This document shows positions 9,582 through 18,616 of a stretch of DNA of 64,000 nt, piece after piece; position 1 is the stretch's first letter; every line of letters begins with the position of its first letter. This stretch comes from Betaproteobacteria bacterium Ga0077540 (GTDB lineage: Bacteria; Pseudomonadota; Gammaproteobacteria; Burkholderiales; Methylophilaceae), in NCBI GenBank assembly GCA_001464125.1, contig LNEP01000014.1:1-64000 (forward strand), read 5' to 3'. The notes under the pieces were generated by a model that saw nothing but the letters and a program-made list of their open reading frames with translations, made no database searches and was not told where the DNA came from. The position numbers and the translations under genes were made by a program.

Positions 9582-10901
9582 TTGGCACAAGACGGTATTT
9601 TAAGTACGATGAGTAAAATGAGCGAGCTGAAAAGCCGCTTGTGGTTTGTGTTGGGTGCATTAGTTGTATATCGACTAGGTGCCCACATCCCAGTGCCTGG
9701 TATTGATCCAACAATACTGAAGCAGCTGTTTGACTCGCAAAAAGACGGTATTTTGGGCATGTTTAACATGTTCTCCGGTGGTGCATTGTCACGCTTTACC
9801 GTTTTTGCGTTAGGCATAATGCCTTATATTTCTGCCTCTATTATTATGCAGTTATTGACTGTGGTGTCCCCTAAGTTAGAGCAGCTTAAGAAAGAAGGCG
9901 AAGCCGGCAGACGTCAGATTACTAAATATACGCGTTACGGCACGGTTGCTTTGGCTACTTTTCAGGCCTTAGGCATTGCGATTGCTTTAGAAGGTCAGGC
10001 GGGTTTGGTGTTAGATCCTGGCTTCAGTTTTAGATTGACAGCAGTTGTAACATTGGTATGTGGAACCATGTTTTTGATGTGGTTGGGTGAGCAAATTACT
10101 GAGCGTGGGATTGGTAATGGTATTTCCATTATCATCTTTGCTGGGATTGTGGCTGGTTTGCCAAGTGCAGTGGGAAGTACGCTTGAATTGGCAAAAACAG
10201 GTGCATTTTCAATCCCATTAGTTATGTTCTTGTTTGTAGCAATTATTTTGGTCACTGCGCTTGTTGTTTTTGTGGAGCGTGGCCAACGCAAAATTACCGT
10301 GAATTATGCTAAGCGCCAGGTGGGGAATAAAGTGTTTGGTGGGCAAACAACGCATCTACCATTGAAGTTAAACATGGCCGGTGTGATTCCACCTATTTTC
10401 GCTTCAAGCATTATTTTGTTTCCTGCTACATTGGCTGGATGGTTTGGCAGTAGTGAAAGTATGTACTGGTTGAAAGATATCAGTAGCAAATTGGCCCCGG
10501 GCCAACCTATTTATATTTTATTGTTTGCTGCAGCAATTATATTTTTCTGCTTTTTCTATACGGCGTTGGTATTCAACCCTAAAGAGACGGCAGACAATTT
10601 GAAGAAGAGTGGTGCTTTTGTGCCAGGTATACGTCCTGGCGAACAAACTGCTAAGTACATCGATAAAATTATGGGTCGTTTGACTTTAGTGGGTGCTTTT
10701 TACATCACTTTAGTTTGTTTGTTGCCAGAGTTTTTGATTTTGAAATTTAATACACCATTTTATTTTGGTGGTACGTCTTTGTTGATTATTGTTGTTGTAA
10801 CAATGGACTTCATGACGCAAGTGCAATCTCACCTTATGTCACATCAGTATGAGGGGTTGCTCAAAAAAGCTAATTTTAAAGGTGGCGCTACAACGCGCTA
10901 A
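9582..10901 (+). CDS. secY: Preprotein translocase subunit SecY
   Basis: About 439 residues with ten membrane segments; IPVPGID near the N-terminus, [20 protein letters not shown] and the loop GERGIGNG-like [13 protein letters not shown] are SecY features. It forms the protein-conducting channel with SecE and SecG. No ATG fits the start: TTG codons at 9576 and 9582 are in frame. AAAGAG (ending 9573) gives 8-nt spacing to 9582 and only 2 nt to 9576, so 9582 is preferred; the difference is two residues. Confidence 0.95.
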   Translation: MAQDGILSTMSKMSELKSRLWFVLGALVVYRLGAHIPVPGIDPTILKQLFDSQKDGILGMFNMFSGGALSRFTVFALGIMPYISASIIMQLLTVVSPKLEQLKKEGEAGRRQITKYTRYGTVALATFQALGIAIALEGQAGLVLDPGFSFRLTAVVTLVCGTMFLMWLGEQITERGIGNGISIIIFAGIVAGLPSAVGSTLELAKTGAFSIPLVMFLFVAIILVTALVVFVERGQRKITVNYAKRQVGNKVFGGQTTHLPLKLNMAGVIPPIFASSIILFPATLAGWFGSSESMYWLKDISSKLAPGQPIYILLFAAAIIFFCFFYTALVFNPKETADNLKKSGAFVPGIRPGEQTAKYIDKIMGRLTLVGAFYITLVCLLPEFLILKFNTPFYFGGTSLLIIVVVTMDFMTQVQSHLMSHQYEGLLKKANFKGGATTR

Positions 10902-10912
10902 CTGCAAAGAGT

Positions 10913-11131
10913 ATGGCGAAAGAAGACCGTATTGAAATGCAGGGTGAGATTCTTGAGAATCTCCCAAATGCCACTTTCAAAGTGAAGTTGGAAAATGGTC
11001 ACACAGTATTGGGTTATATCTCTGGAAAAATGCGTATGCACTATATTCGCATCTTGCCAGGGGATAAGGTGACAGTTGAAATGACACCTTATGACTTAAC
11101 AAGAGCGCGAATTACATTCCGCGTGAAGTAA
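10913..11131 (+). CDS. infA: Translation initiation factor IF-1
   Basis: 72 residues, the standard length: [20 protein letters not shown] start, [19 protein letters not shown] core and [11 protein letters not shown] end. IF-1 binds the 30S A site. It lies between secY and rpmJ as in many betaproteobacteria. Confidence 0.97.
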   Translation: MAKEDRIEMQGEILENLPNATFKVKLENGHTVLGYISGKMRMHYIRILPGDKVTVEMTPYDLTRARITFRVK

Positions 11132-11161
11132 CTAAATTGATTTGGTAGCTAGAGGTAAATT

Positions 11162-11275
11162 ATGAGAGTTCGTGCATCAGTAAAAACATTATGCCGTAAC
11201 TGTAAAGTTGTGCGTCGTCGTGGTGTGGTACGTATTATTTGTACAGATCCACGTCACAAACAACGTCAAGGTTAA
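11162..11275 (+). CDS. rpmJ: 50S ribosomal protein L36
   Basis: 37 residues: [17 protein letters not shown], then [14 protein letters not shown]11, C14, C27 and H32 form the zinc site of the C+ form of L36. AGAGGTAAATT precedes the ATG. Confidence 0.96.
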   Translation: MRVRASVKTLCRNCKVVRRRGVVRIICTDPRHKQRQG

Positions 11276-11302
11276 TTGATGACAGCAGGTAGTTGTTAGG
11301 AA

Positions 11303-11331
11303 TTGAATTATTTGCAACAACCTGTTAAAAT
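11303..11331 (+). promoter_or_regulatory. Candidate promoter of the alpha cluster (rpsM onward)
   Basis: TTGAAT, a 17-bp spacer and TAAAAT in the 109-bp gap between rpmJ and rpsM; the start site would be about 45 bp before the rpsM ATG, which has its own GGAG. Position and spacing are right, the -35 match is moderate. Confidence 0.5.
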
Positions 11332-11384
11332 TTAAGGCTTTTTATTTGGTCGCTAGACATTGCGATTCGTTTTGGAGTTAAAGT

Positions 11385-11747
11385 ATGGCTCGTATTGCTG
11401 GGGTAAACATCCCTAATAACAAACACGCAGAAATCGCGCTCACAGCGATTTATGGCATTGGTAGAAACACAGCGCAAAAAATTTGTGTTGCGGCAGGTGT
11501 TCTGGCAACTACTAAAGTAAAAGATCTGAATGACGCAGATGTAGAAAAACTTCGTGATGAAGTTGCGAAAGTCAAAGTAGAAGGTGACTTGCGTCGTGAA
11601 ATTTCCATGAATATTAAGCGTTTGATGGATTTGGGTTGCTACCGTGGCGTGCGTCACCGTCGTGGGTTGCCAGTGCGTGGTCAACGTACTAAAACCAATG
11701 CACGTACACGCAAAGGCCCTGTTAAAGCTATTAAGCAATCTAAATAG
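11385..11747 (+). CDS. rpsM: 30S ribosomal protein S13
   Basis: 120 residues: [20 protein letters not shown] start with the helix-two-turns-helix domain, and the end [20 protein letters not shown] carrying the basic tail that contacts tRNA. S13 forms the head bridge to L5. Confidence 0.97.
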   Translation: MARIAGVNIPNNKHAEIALTAIYGIGRNTAQKICVAAGVLATTKVKDLNDADVEKLRDEVAKVKVEGDLRREISMNIKRLMDLGCYRGVRHRRGLPVRGQRTKTNARTRKGPVKAIKQSK

Positions 11748-11803
11748 CACATACATTTAATCGTATAAATTTAAGTTAGATACATAGGTAAGGACAGTAC
11801 AAC

Positions 11804-12193
11804 ATGGCAAAAGCTAATGTACGTGTAAGAAAAAAGGTTAAAAAGAACATCGCTGAAGGTATTGCACACGTGCATGCTTCTTTTAACAACACCATTATTA
11901 CAATCACTGATCGTCAAGGTAACGCACTTTCATGGGCTACTTCAGGCGGTCAAGGCTTTAAAGGCTCACGTAAGAGTACACCTTTTGCCGCACAGGTTGC
12001 AGCAGAAGTGGCTGGTAAATCAGCACAAGAATCTGGTGTTAAAAACTTAGAAGTGCGTATTAAAGGCCCTGGTCCTGGCCGTGAGTCAGCAGTGCGTGCA
12101 TTAAATGCAGCAGGATTCAAAATCACGAGCATTACTGACGTGACACCTGTGCCACACAATGGCTGCCGCCCACCGAAAAAACGTCGCATTTAA
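11804..12193 (+). CDS. rpsK: 30S ribosomal protein S11
   Basis: 129 residues; [33 protein letters not shown] and the C-terminal [13 protein letters not shown] are diagnostic of S11, in the platform near the mRNA exit. AAGGACAGTACAAC precedes the ATG. Confidence 0.98.
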   Translation: MAKANVRVRKKVKKNIAEGIAHVHASFNNTIITITDRQGNALSWATSGGQGFKGSRKSTPFAAQVAAEVAGKSAQESGVKNLEVRIKGPGPGRESAVRALNAAGFKITSITDVTPVPHNGCRPPKKRRI

Positions 12194-12219
12194 GCGAATA
12201 AAGATTACTGGAGAATATT

Positions 12220-12849
12220 TTGGCTAGAAATTTAGACCCTAAATGCCGTCAATGTCGCCGTGAAGGTGAAAAGCTGTTTTTGAAAGCTGAAAAATGCTTT
12301 ACAGACAAATGTGCAATTGAAAAACGCAATTTTGCCCCTGGTCAACACGGTCAACGTCGTAATTCACGTTTGTCTGATTATGGTGTGCAGTTGCGTGAAA
12401 AACAAAAAGTACGCCGTATTTATGGCGTATTGGAAGCGCAATTCCGTAGCTACTACGCAGAAGCTGACCGCAAAAAAGGCATTACCGGTGAAAATTTATT
12501 GCAATTGTTAGAGTGTCGTCTAGACAACGTTGCGTACCGTATGGGTCTAGGTGGTTCACGTACTGAAGCACGACAAATCGTGCGTCACAACAGCATTTTG
12601 GTCAATGGCAAACGCGTGAATATTCCTTCATACCAAGTGAAAGCTGGTGATGTGGTTTCTGTGGCTGAAGCTTCAAAACAACAGTTGCGTATTAAAGCAG
12701 CATTAGAAGCTGCTGAACAGCGCGGTTTCCCAGAGTGGTTAGAAGTAGACGTAAAATCATTGAGTGGTAAGTTTAAGGCTAAACCGCAACGTGATGAGTT
12801 GCCAGCAACCATCAATGAATCATTGGTTGTCGAGTTGTATTCTAAGTAA
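12220..12849 (+). CDS. rpsD: 30S ribosomal protein S4
   Basis: 209 residues starting at a TTG ([20 protein letters not shown]), with GGAG about 8 nt upstream. Cysteines at 9, 12, 26 and 31 make the zinc-binding C+ N-terminus. An S4 RNA-binding domain follows ([20 protein letters not shown]). S4 nucleates 30S assembly and is the usual translational repressor of the alpha operon. Confidence 0.97.
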   Translation: MARNLDPKCRQCRREGEKLFLKAEKCFTDKCAIEKRNFAPGQHGQRRNSRLSDYGVQLREKQKVRRIYGVLEAQFRSYYAEADRKKGITGENLLQLLECRLDNVAYRMGLGGSRTEARQIVRHNSILVNGKRVNIPSYQVKAGDVVSVAEASKQQLRIKAALEAAEQRGFPEWLEVDVKSLSGKFKAKPQRDELPATINESLVVELYSK

Positions 12850-12904
12850 TCTAGCGTTTTTTGTACTTAGTTATTACTCTTAACCTATTCATTCAAGGAA
12901 GTTT

Positions 12905-13891
12905 ATGCAAAATAGTCCAACAGAATATTTGAAACCACGTGTTGTTGATGTTGAAGTCATTACCCCATTGCGTGCTCGCGTAACGCTTGAGCCAATGGAA
13001 CGTGGTTTTGGTTATACATTAGGCAATGCGTTGCGTCGTGTATTGCTGTCATCCATTCCTGGTTTTGCCATTACAGAAGTGAAAATTGATGGTGTAGTAC
13101 ATGAGTACTCTACGATTGATGGTGTGCAAGAAGATGTTGTAGACATCTTGTTGAACCTCAAAGGCGTAGCGTTAAAACTCAACACCAAATCAGAAACGAT
13201 TTTAGTATTGAACAAGTCCGGTGAAGGTGTTGTTACCGCTGCGGATTTTGAAACTGGTCATGATGCTGAAATCGTAAATCCAAATCACGTGATTGCCCAT
13301 CTGACTAAGGGTGGCAAACTGAATTTGGAAGTGAAAGTGGAAATGGGTCGTGGTTATCAACCTGTACCAGCACGCCAAAAAGTGAATCAAGAAGACCGTG
13401 TGTTAGGTTTCATTATGGTAGATGCGTCTTTCAGCCCGATCAACAAAGTAAGCTATCACGTTGAAAGTGCTCGTGTTGAGCAACGTACCGACTTAGACAA
13501 GTTGATTATGGATGTTGAAACCAACGGCATCATTGAGCCAGAACAAGCAATTCGCGATGCAGCACGTATCTTAATTGGTCAGTTGTCTGTATTTGCGAAC
13601 TTAGAAGGCGCACCTAGTGAAGTAGAAGTGAAATCTGCTCCGCAGGTTGACCCAATTCTGTTGCGTCCAGTTGATGATTTGGAATTAACAGTACGTTCAG
13701 CCAATTGCTTAAAAGCAGAGAACATTTTCTACATTGGTGATTTGATTCAACGTACTGAAAACGAGTTATTAAAAGCCCCTAACTTGGGCCGTAAATCACT
13801 CAATGAAATTAAAGATGTGTTGGCCTCTAAAGGCTTAACACTTGGCATGAAGCTAGAAAACTGGCCACCTGTTGGCTTAGAAAAAGCTTAA
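12905..13891 (+). CDS. rpoA: RNA polymerase alpha subunit
   Basis: 328 residues. The N-terminal assembly domain has [20 protein letters not shown]; the C-terminal domain (from about residue 250: [20 protein letters not shown], then GRKSLNEIK) binds UP-element DNA and activators. Usual length and position between rpsD and rplQ. Confidence 0.98.
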   Translation: MQNSPTEYLKPRVVDVEVITPLRARVTLEPMERGFGYTLGNALRRVLLSSIPGFAITEVKIDGVVHEYSTIDGVQEDVVDILLNLKGVALKLNTKSETILVLNKSGEGVVTAADFETGHDAEIVNPNHVIAHLTKGGKLNLEVKVEMGRGYQPVPARQKVNQEDRVLGFIMVDASFSPINKVSYHVESARVEQRTDLDKLIMDVETNGIIEPEQAIRDAARILIGQLSVFANLEGAPSEVEVKSAPQVDPILLRPVDDLELTVRSANCLKAENIFYIGDLIQRTENELLKAPNLGRKSLNEIKDVLASKGLTLGMKLENWPPVGLEKA

Positions 13892-13929
13892 GTCCGTTTA
13901 TTTGCAGTTAAAAGTTTAAGGGAATTACT

Positions 13930-14319
13930 ATGCGTCACGGTAATAGCAATCGTAAGTTAAATCGTACTAGCAGCCACAGAGCGGCTATGTTCCGTAACAT
14001 GTCAGTGTCATTGTTGCGTCATGAAGTGATCAGAACAACTTTGCCAAAAGCAAAAGAGTTGCGTAAATATGCGGAACCACTCATTACTTTGGGTAAAGAG
14101 GCTACATTGGCAAACCGTCGCTTGGCTTTTAGCCGTTTGCGTGACCGTGATATCGTGACTAAATTGTTCGGTGAATTAGGCCCACGTTATAATGCACGTA
14201 ATGGTGGTTACTTACGTATTCTGAAATGTGGTTTCCGTAATGGTGACAATGCGCCTATGGCATATGTAGAGTTGGTTGATCGCCCAGATACTACAACTGA
14301 AGCAGTATCAGTAGAGTAA
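13930..14319 (+). CDS. rplQ: 50S ribosomal protein L17
   Basis: 129 residues: [20 protein letters not shown] start, then [19 protein letters not shown] and [20 protein letters not shown], all L17. Last gene of the ribosomal block, followed by a strong terminator. Confidence 0.97.
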   Translation: MRHGNSNRKLNRTSSHRAAMFRNMSVSLLRHEVIRTTLPKAKELRKYAEPLITLGKEATLANRRLAFSRLRDRDIVTKLFGELGPRYNARNGGYLRILKCGFRNGDNAPMAYVELVDRPDTTTEAVSVE

Positions 14320-14342
14320 ATTGTACTTTTGATGTTAATAAG

Positions 14343-14371
14343 AAGCCAGCTTATGCTGGCTTTTTTATTTT
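14343..14371 (+). terminator. Intrinsic terminator after rplQ
   Basis: AAGCCAGC, loop TTAT, GCTGGCTT, then TTTTATTTT. A classic rho-independent terminator closing the alpha cluster. The oppositely oriented downstream gene ends within this stretch. Confidence 0.85.
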
Positions 14372-14617
14372 CTATTGTATGAAATGTAAAATATCTTGGC
14401 TGTTAAACGGCCAGCTCAGTTCGGCCTGAGTGTCCAAACGCTTTAACACTGGAATACGTGTTCCATAGCGTGCGGTGAGCATATCGTCATTCGCAATTTC
14501 AATTGGTTCTGCTGCAAGCATAGTTTCACGAAGTAATGCTTCTGCCATTTCACATAAGTGACAGGCTGATGTGGTGTAGAGTTGAATCAATGGTTGTGGT
14601 TGCTTGTTCAATTTCAT
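14372..14617 (-). CDS. Glutaredoxin-like thiol protein (DUF836 type)
   Basis: 81 residues. After IQLYTTSACHLCEMAEALL the pair C-H-L-C (about 19-22) is in the position of the glutaredoxin active site, and RIPVLKR supplies the cis-proline turn of the thioredoxin fold; the end matches the small glutaredoxin family DUF836. Probable thiol-disulfide role in the cytosol, substrate unknown. It is divergent from mgtE across an 87-bp AT-rich gap. Confidence 0.75.
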   Translation of the reverse strand: MKLNKQPQPLIQLYTTSACHLCEMAEALLRETMLAAEPIEIANDDMLTARYGTRIPVLKRLDTQAELSWPFNSQDILHFIQ

Positions 14618-14704
14618 GCATTATTTCTAGTGGTTTTAGTCGATTTTAATCTAATTTAAATCATAATAGCGTATTGAAAAAATAATGCCTATTCTGGGAT
14701 TGTG

Positions 14705-16141
14705 ATGTCAGACAAACAAGAAATCAAAGAAAGCTTAAGTGAGAGTCTGCAACAGGTTATCTCGCTATTAGAAAAGCACAAGTTGGTAGAGAGTCTTGTA
14801 CATAAACAAGACATGCCAAAGCACGATTTGGTCGAAAGTCTTGTTCACAAACAAAACATAAGTGAATTACAGAAGCGCTTAGATGTTTTACACCCAGCAG
14901 ACGTGGCTTATATTCTTGAAGCGTTACCGTTAGATGATCGCTTAAAAGTATGGGATCTAGTCAAGGCTGAGCGTGACGGCGAAATTCTGCTAGAAGTATC
15001 TGATGCAGTTCGCCAGACCTTGATCGCTGACATGGATAGCCAAGAGCTCTTGGCTGCAGCTGAACAGCTAGATACGGATGAGTTGGCTGATTTGGCGCCT
15101 GACTTGCCGAAAGACGTGTTGCAGGACTTAATGTTTAGTCTGGATGCACAGAATCGCGAGCGCTTGCAATCTGCACTTTCATATCCAGAAGATGCAGTAG
15201 GCGCGTTGATGGATTTTGATATTGTTACCATCCGTGAAGACATTACATTGGAAGTAGCATTACGTTACTTACGCAGGTTGGGGAATTTGCCAGATCACAC
15301 CGATAAATTGTTTGTGGTAGACCGATCAGATATCTTACGTGGGGTATTACCTTTAAAACGCATGGTGGTACATGAGCTCGATGCCAATGTGGCTGATGTA
15401 ATGGCTGAGGATGCGGTAGTATTTCATCCGGAAGATGTGGCGGACGAAGCAGCAAAAGCGTTTGAGCGTTATGACTTGGTGACAGCACCAGTGGTTGATA
15501 GTAATAACAAGCTGGTTGGGCGTATCACTGTGGATGCGGTGATGGATTTTATCCGTGACGAGGCAGAGTCAGATAAGCTGTCGATGGCTGGTTTGCGCGA
15601 AGAAGAGGACTTTTTTGCGTCAGTATGGAAATCAGTACAAAATCGTTGGGCGTGGCTAGCCATCAATCTGATTACCGCATTAATTGCATCACGCGTCATT
15701 GGTCTATTTGAAGGATCCATTGAAAAGATTGTTGCTTTAGCCGCATTGATGCCAATTGTGGCAGGTATAGGCGGTAACTCTGGCAATCAAACTACCACCA
15801 TGATCGTACGCGGTTTGGCATTAGGCCAAATTTCATCCCACAATATGAATTCTCTGATACAAAAAGAGCTGGGTGTGGCATTGTTAAACGGCCTGATTTG
15901 GGGCGGAGTGCTGGGCTTAATTGCCTATATCCTATATGGTAATTATGAGCTGGGTTTAGTCATGATGAGTGCTATGACACTCAATCTGTTGCTAGCTGCG
16001 ATTATGGGTGTGATGATTCCACTGGTGATGAGCAAATTTGGACGTGACCCAGCAGTTGGTTCTAGTGTACTAATCACAGCCATGACTGACAGTGGCGGAT
16101 TTATGATCTTCCTTGGCCTAGCCACCATCTTCTTGTTGTAA
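14705..16141 (+). CDS. mgtE: Magnesium transporter MgtE
   Basis: 478 residues from the ATG at 14705 (GGGA is 5 nt upstream; a GTG at 14702 is less well placed). Order: N-terminal helical domain with a short repeat (LVESLVHKQ twice, residues about 30-52), HPADVAYILEALP, a CBS pair at about 150-270, then five membrane segments with the conserved PIVAGIGGNSGNQTTTMIVR pore region. It takes up Mg2+ under control of cytosolic Mg2+. The N-terminal repeat is common in betaproteobacterial MgtE. Confidence 0.93.
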   Translation: MSDKQEIKESLSESLQQVISLLEKHKLVESLVHKQDMPKHDLVESLVHKQNISELQKRLDVLHPADVAYILEALPLDDRLKVWDLVKAERDGEILLEVSDAVRQTLIADMDSQELLAAAEQLDTDELADLAPDLPKDVLQDLMFSLDAQNRERLQSALSYPEDAVGALMDFDIVTIREDITLEVALRYLRRLGNLPDHTDKLFVVDRSDILRGVLPLKRMVVHELDANVADVMAEDAVVFHPEDVADEAAKAFERYDLVTAPVVDSNNKLVGRITVDAVMDFIRDEAESDKLSMAGLREEEDFFASVWKSVQNRWAWLAINLITALIASRVIGLFEGSIEKIVALAALMPIVAGIGGNSGNQTTTMIVRGLALGQISSHNMNSLIQKELGVALLNGLIWGGVLGLIAYILYGNYELGLVMMSAMTLNLLLAAIMGVMIPLVMSKFGRDPAVGSSVLITAMTDSGGFMIFLGLATIFLL

Positions 16142-16170
16142 AAACTTTGTTATAAAAATGGCATCTCATC

Positions 16171-17448
16171 ATGACTAATCCTGAAATTGACCTGATTTGG
16201 CAAGAGATAGTAGCCGACTTTTCAACACCTGCTGCACTATGGCAACTTGCAATTATCGCTGCATCTGTCGCAATCGCTTTTGCAATTAACGGCGCATTGC
16301 GTGCCTATTTTCTGGGTAGATTGCCAGAGAATATGAAGCCTGTTTTGGGTGCGATTAACCGTATTCTATTTCCAATCAGCGCGTTTCTGATGGTCACCAT
16401 TGCACGCTATGTTTGCGCGGAATGGATGCATGTAGGCATTCTGAGGGTGGCGAGCCGATTATTGATTGCTATGGCAATCATCCGCCTATTGGTGTATGGC
16501 CTGCGCTATATTTTCTCTCCTAGCGGCTGGCTTAAAACGCTGGAGAGCATGATTGCATGGGGTGTCTGGATTATGCTGGCCTTGCATCTTGGCGGAATCT
16601 TACCTGAGATTGCGATTGCGCTTGAAGAGGTGAAGTTCAACATTGGAAAAAATCCGGTGAACTTGCTGGTTGTGTTGCAAGGGATGCTGACAGTCATCAT
16701 CACAATTTTTATCGCATTGTGGTTGAGTCGGTTGGTGGAAAACAAGCTGATGCGTACCGATCAAATTAATATCAATATGCGCGTCGTGCTCTCGAAGCTG
16801 GTAAGGGTGGTATTTATTTTCCTTGCGGTGCTCATCGCGCTCTCTGCCGTGGGATTGGATATCACGTTGCTCTCAGTGTTTGGCGGTGCGCTAGGTGTTG
16901 GACTTGGTTTTGGTTTACAGAAAATTGCGAGTAATTATGTCAGTGGTTTTATTATTTTGGTCGACCGCTCAGTACAAATTGGCGATCTCATCACAGTAGA
17001 TGTTCATTATGGTGTGGTTAAGGAACTGCGTTCACGCTATATGACATTGCGCAAATTGGATGGTACCGAAGTGATTATTCCTAATGAGATGATGATTACC
17101 GAGGTTGTGATTAACCATACCTCAGCAGAGCACAGAGGGCGTATACAAATGCCAATTCAAGTGGCTTATGACGCAGATTTGGATGTTGTCATCACGCTCA
17201 TGCGTGGCGTAGCGGAAAAACATCCGCGTACTCTAAAAACCAGTAGCACAGATGTGTTTGTCAAAGGGTTTGGGGAGAGTGGAATTGATATGATGCTTTC
17301 TTTCTGGGTCGCGGATCCAGAAGAGGGTTCAGCAGCCCTACAGTCTGAGTTGTATCAGCAGATATGGAGACTGTTCAAAGAGCATGGCATCGGTATACCA
17401 TATCCACAAAGAGAAATCCGCATACTAAATACAACTACAACTGGTTAG
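16171..17448 (+). CDS. MscS-family mechanosensitive channel
   Basis: 425 residues: several N-terminal membrane helices, then the pore helix and beta domain LSVFGGALGVGLGFGLQKIA, SGFIILVDRSVQIGDL and the soluble vestibule domain to the end. This is the MscS signature; the extra N-terminal helices resemble larger MscS-like proteins of unknown gating. Expected role: release of solutes on osmotic downshock. Starts 29 nt after mgtE, possibly in one transcript. Confidence 0.88.
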   Translation: MTNPEIDLIWQEIVADFSTPAALWQLAIIAASVAIAFAINGALRAYFLGRLPENMKPVLGAINRILFPISAFLMVTIARYVCAEWMHVGILRVASRLLIAMAIIRLLVYGLRYIFSPSGWLKTLESMIAWGVWIMLALHLGGILPEIAIALEEVKFNIGKNPVNLLVVLQGMLTVIITIFIALWLSRLVENKLMRTDQININMRVVLSKLVRVVFIFLAVLIALSAVGLDITLLSVFGGALGVGLGFGLQKIASNYVSGFIILVDRSVQIGDLITVDVHYGVVKELRSRYMTLRKLDGTEVIIPNEMMITEVVINHTSAEHRGRIQMPIQVAYDADLDVVITLMRGVAEKHPRTLKTSSTDVFVKGFGESGIDMMLSFWVADPEEGSAALQSELYQQIWRLFKEHGIGIPYPQREIRILNTTTTG

Positions 17449-17470
17449 AAAGCGCAAATAGCGGACAACA

Positions 17471-17496
17471 AAAAAGCCCGTTATGACGGGCTTTTT
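17471..17496. terminator. Bidirectional terminator between mscS and rpmG
   Basis: AAAAAGCCCG, loop TTATGA, CGGGCTTTTT: A-tract on one side and T-tract on the other, so it can end both the plus-strand mscS transcript and the minus-strand rpmB-rpmG transcript that converge here. Confidence 0.8.
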
Positions 17497-17515
17497 CAAA
17501 TGCTTAAATAAACAA

Positions 17516-17671
17516 CTATTTAAGTTTTGTTTCTTTGTACATGACATGTTTACGCACAACTGGATCAAATTTTTTGATTTCCATTTTTTCTGGCATTGTA
17601 CGTTTGTTTTTTGTAGTGGTATAGAAATGACCTGTACCAGCACTAGATTCTAATTTGATTTTTTCGCGCAT
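17516..17671 (-). CDS. rpmG: 50S ribosomal protein L33
   Basis: 51 residues: [20 protein letters not shown] then [20 protein letters not shown] and [11 protein letters not shown]. This is L33 of the cysteine-free type. It lies 12 nt after rpmB on the same strand, the conserved rpmB-rpmG pair. Confidence 0.95.
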   Translation of the reverse strand: MREKIKLESSAGTGHFYTTTKNKRTMPEKMEIKKFDPVVRKHVMYKETKLK

Positions 17672-17683
17672 TGCTTATGCTCC

Positions 17684-17920
17684 TTAGATTTTTTCGCCAG
17701 CAGCGCGCAATTTTGCGAGCACAGCGTCAATGCCGTTTTTGTCGATAGTGCGCAAAGCAGCATTGGTAATGCGCATGCTCACCCAACGGTTTTCACTCTC
17801 AACCCAGAATTTACGGTTTTGTAAATTTGGTAGAAAACGACGTTTTGTTTTGTTTTGTGCGTGAGAAACATTGTTGCCCACCATTGGCTTTTTACCTGTT
17901 ACCTGACATACACGTGCCAT
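17684..17920 (-). CDS. rpmB: 50S ribosomal protein L28
   Basis: 78 residues: [20 protein letters not shown] then [20 protein letters not shown], the L28 signature. CAGGAGTCATT precedes the ATG. First gene of the rpmB-rpmG operon. Confidence 0.96.
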   Translation of the reverse strand: MARVCQVTGKKPMVGNNVSHAQNKTKRRFLPNLQNRKFWVESENRWVSMRITNAALRTIDKNGIDAVLAKLRAAGEKI

Positions 17921-17975
17921 AATGACTCCTGAGACAAAATGTCTTCAATTACTTTGCTTTTTTAGAAAGACCGCA

Positions 17976-18005
17976 ATTATAGTATGAAAACGATTATGTT
18001 TTCAA
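17976..18005 (-). promoter_or_regulatory. Promoter of rpmB-rpmG
   Basis: On the minus strand: TTGAAA, an 18-bp spacer and consensus TATAAT (plus-strand ATTATA at 17976-17981), followed by about 50 bp to the rpmB ATG. A strong sigma-70 match. Confidence 0.75.
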
Positions 18006-18045
18006 GCTAATTAGCTTATTTTGCAAATTATTTTATAAGTAAAGA

Positions 18046-18498
18046 TTAATGCTTGCCGGTGCTGCCAAAGCCGCCATCACCACGGTCGCTTTGTGTAAAC
18101 TCATCCACGATATGGAAGTCTGCTTGAACCACTGGCACAATCACTAACTGAGCAATACGCTCCATTGGATTAAGTATGAAGGTTTCTTTGCTACGGTTCC
18201 AACATGAGACGAGTAATTGGCCCTGGTAGTCCGAGTCAATCAGCCCCACCAAGTTACCCAATACAATCCCGTGCTTGTGTCCTAAGCCAGAGCGCGGCAG
18301 AATCAGCGCTGCATAATAAGTGTTATCGATATGAATCGCCATGCCGGTTGGGATCATAATCGTCTCGCCTGGTTGTATGCTTTGCGTGTGCTCAATGCAG
18401 GCGCGTAAATCCAGACCGGCAGAGCCTGGTGTAGCGTAACTTGGCATCATATGGTGTAGGCGGTTATCGAGTATTTTTAAATCGACGGTGATGGACAT
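18046..18498 (-). CDS. dut: Deoxyuridine 5'-triphosphate nucleotidohydrolase
   Basis: 150 residues with all five dUTPase motifs in order: [40 protein letters not shown] and the C-terminal [10 protein letters not shown] that closes over the active site. It splits dUTP to dUMP and pyrophosphate, keeping uracil out of DNA and feeding dTMP synthesis. Usual trimeric-class length. Confidence 0.96.
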   Translation of the reverse strand: MSITVDLKILDNRLHHMMPSYATPGSAGLDLRACIEHTQSIQPGETIMIPTGMAIHIDNTYYAALILPRSGLGHKHGIVLGNLVGLIDSDYQGQLLVSCWNRSKETFILNPMERIAQLVIVPVVQADFHIVDEFTQSDRGDGGFGSTGKH

Positions 18499-18570
18499 GA
18501 GGCAGACTTTGTTGGAGATATTGAGAATGTATTATTAAACACTAATTGCTTATGAAAATCACTAGATAAG

Positions 18571-18598
18571 AAAAAAGCCAGCCCAATTGGGGCTGGCT
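18571..18598 (-). terminator. Terminator of the TonB receptor gene
   Basis: AGCCAGCCC, loop of 5, GGGCTGGCT; read on the minus strand it is followed by a T6 tract (plus A at 18571-18576). It lies about 20 bp beyond the stop of the receptor gene. Confidence 0.8.
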
Positions 18599-18616
18599 TG
18601 ATTACGCGTGATGCCA

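Noticed and set aside
14780-14860. Repeated LVESLVHKQ in the N-terminus of MgtE as a novel duplication
   Set aside because: The same doubled motif is, as far as I recall, ordinary in betaproteobacterial MgtE proteins; not specific to this genome.
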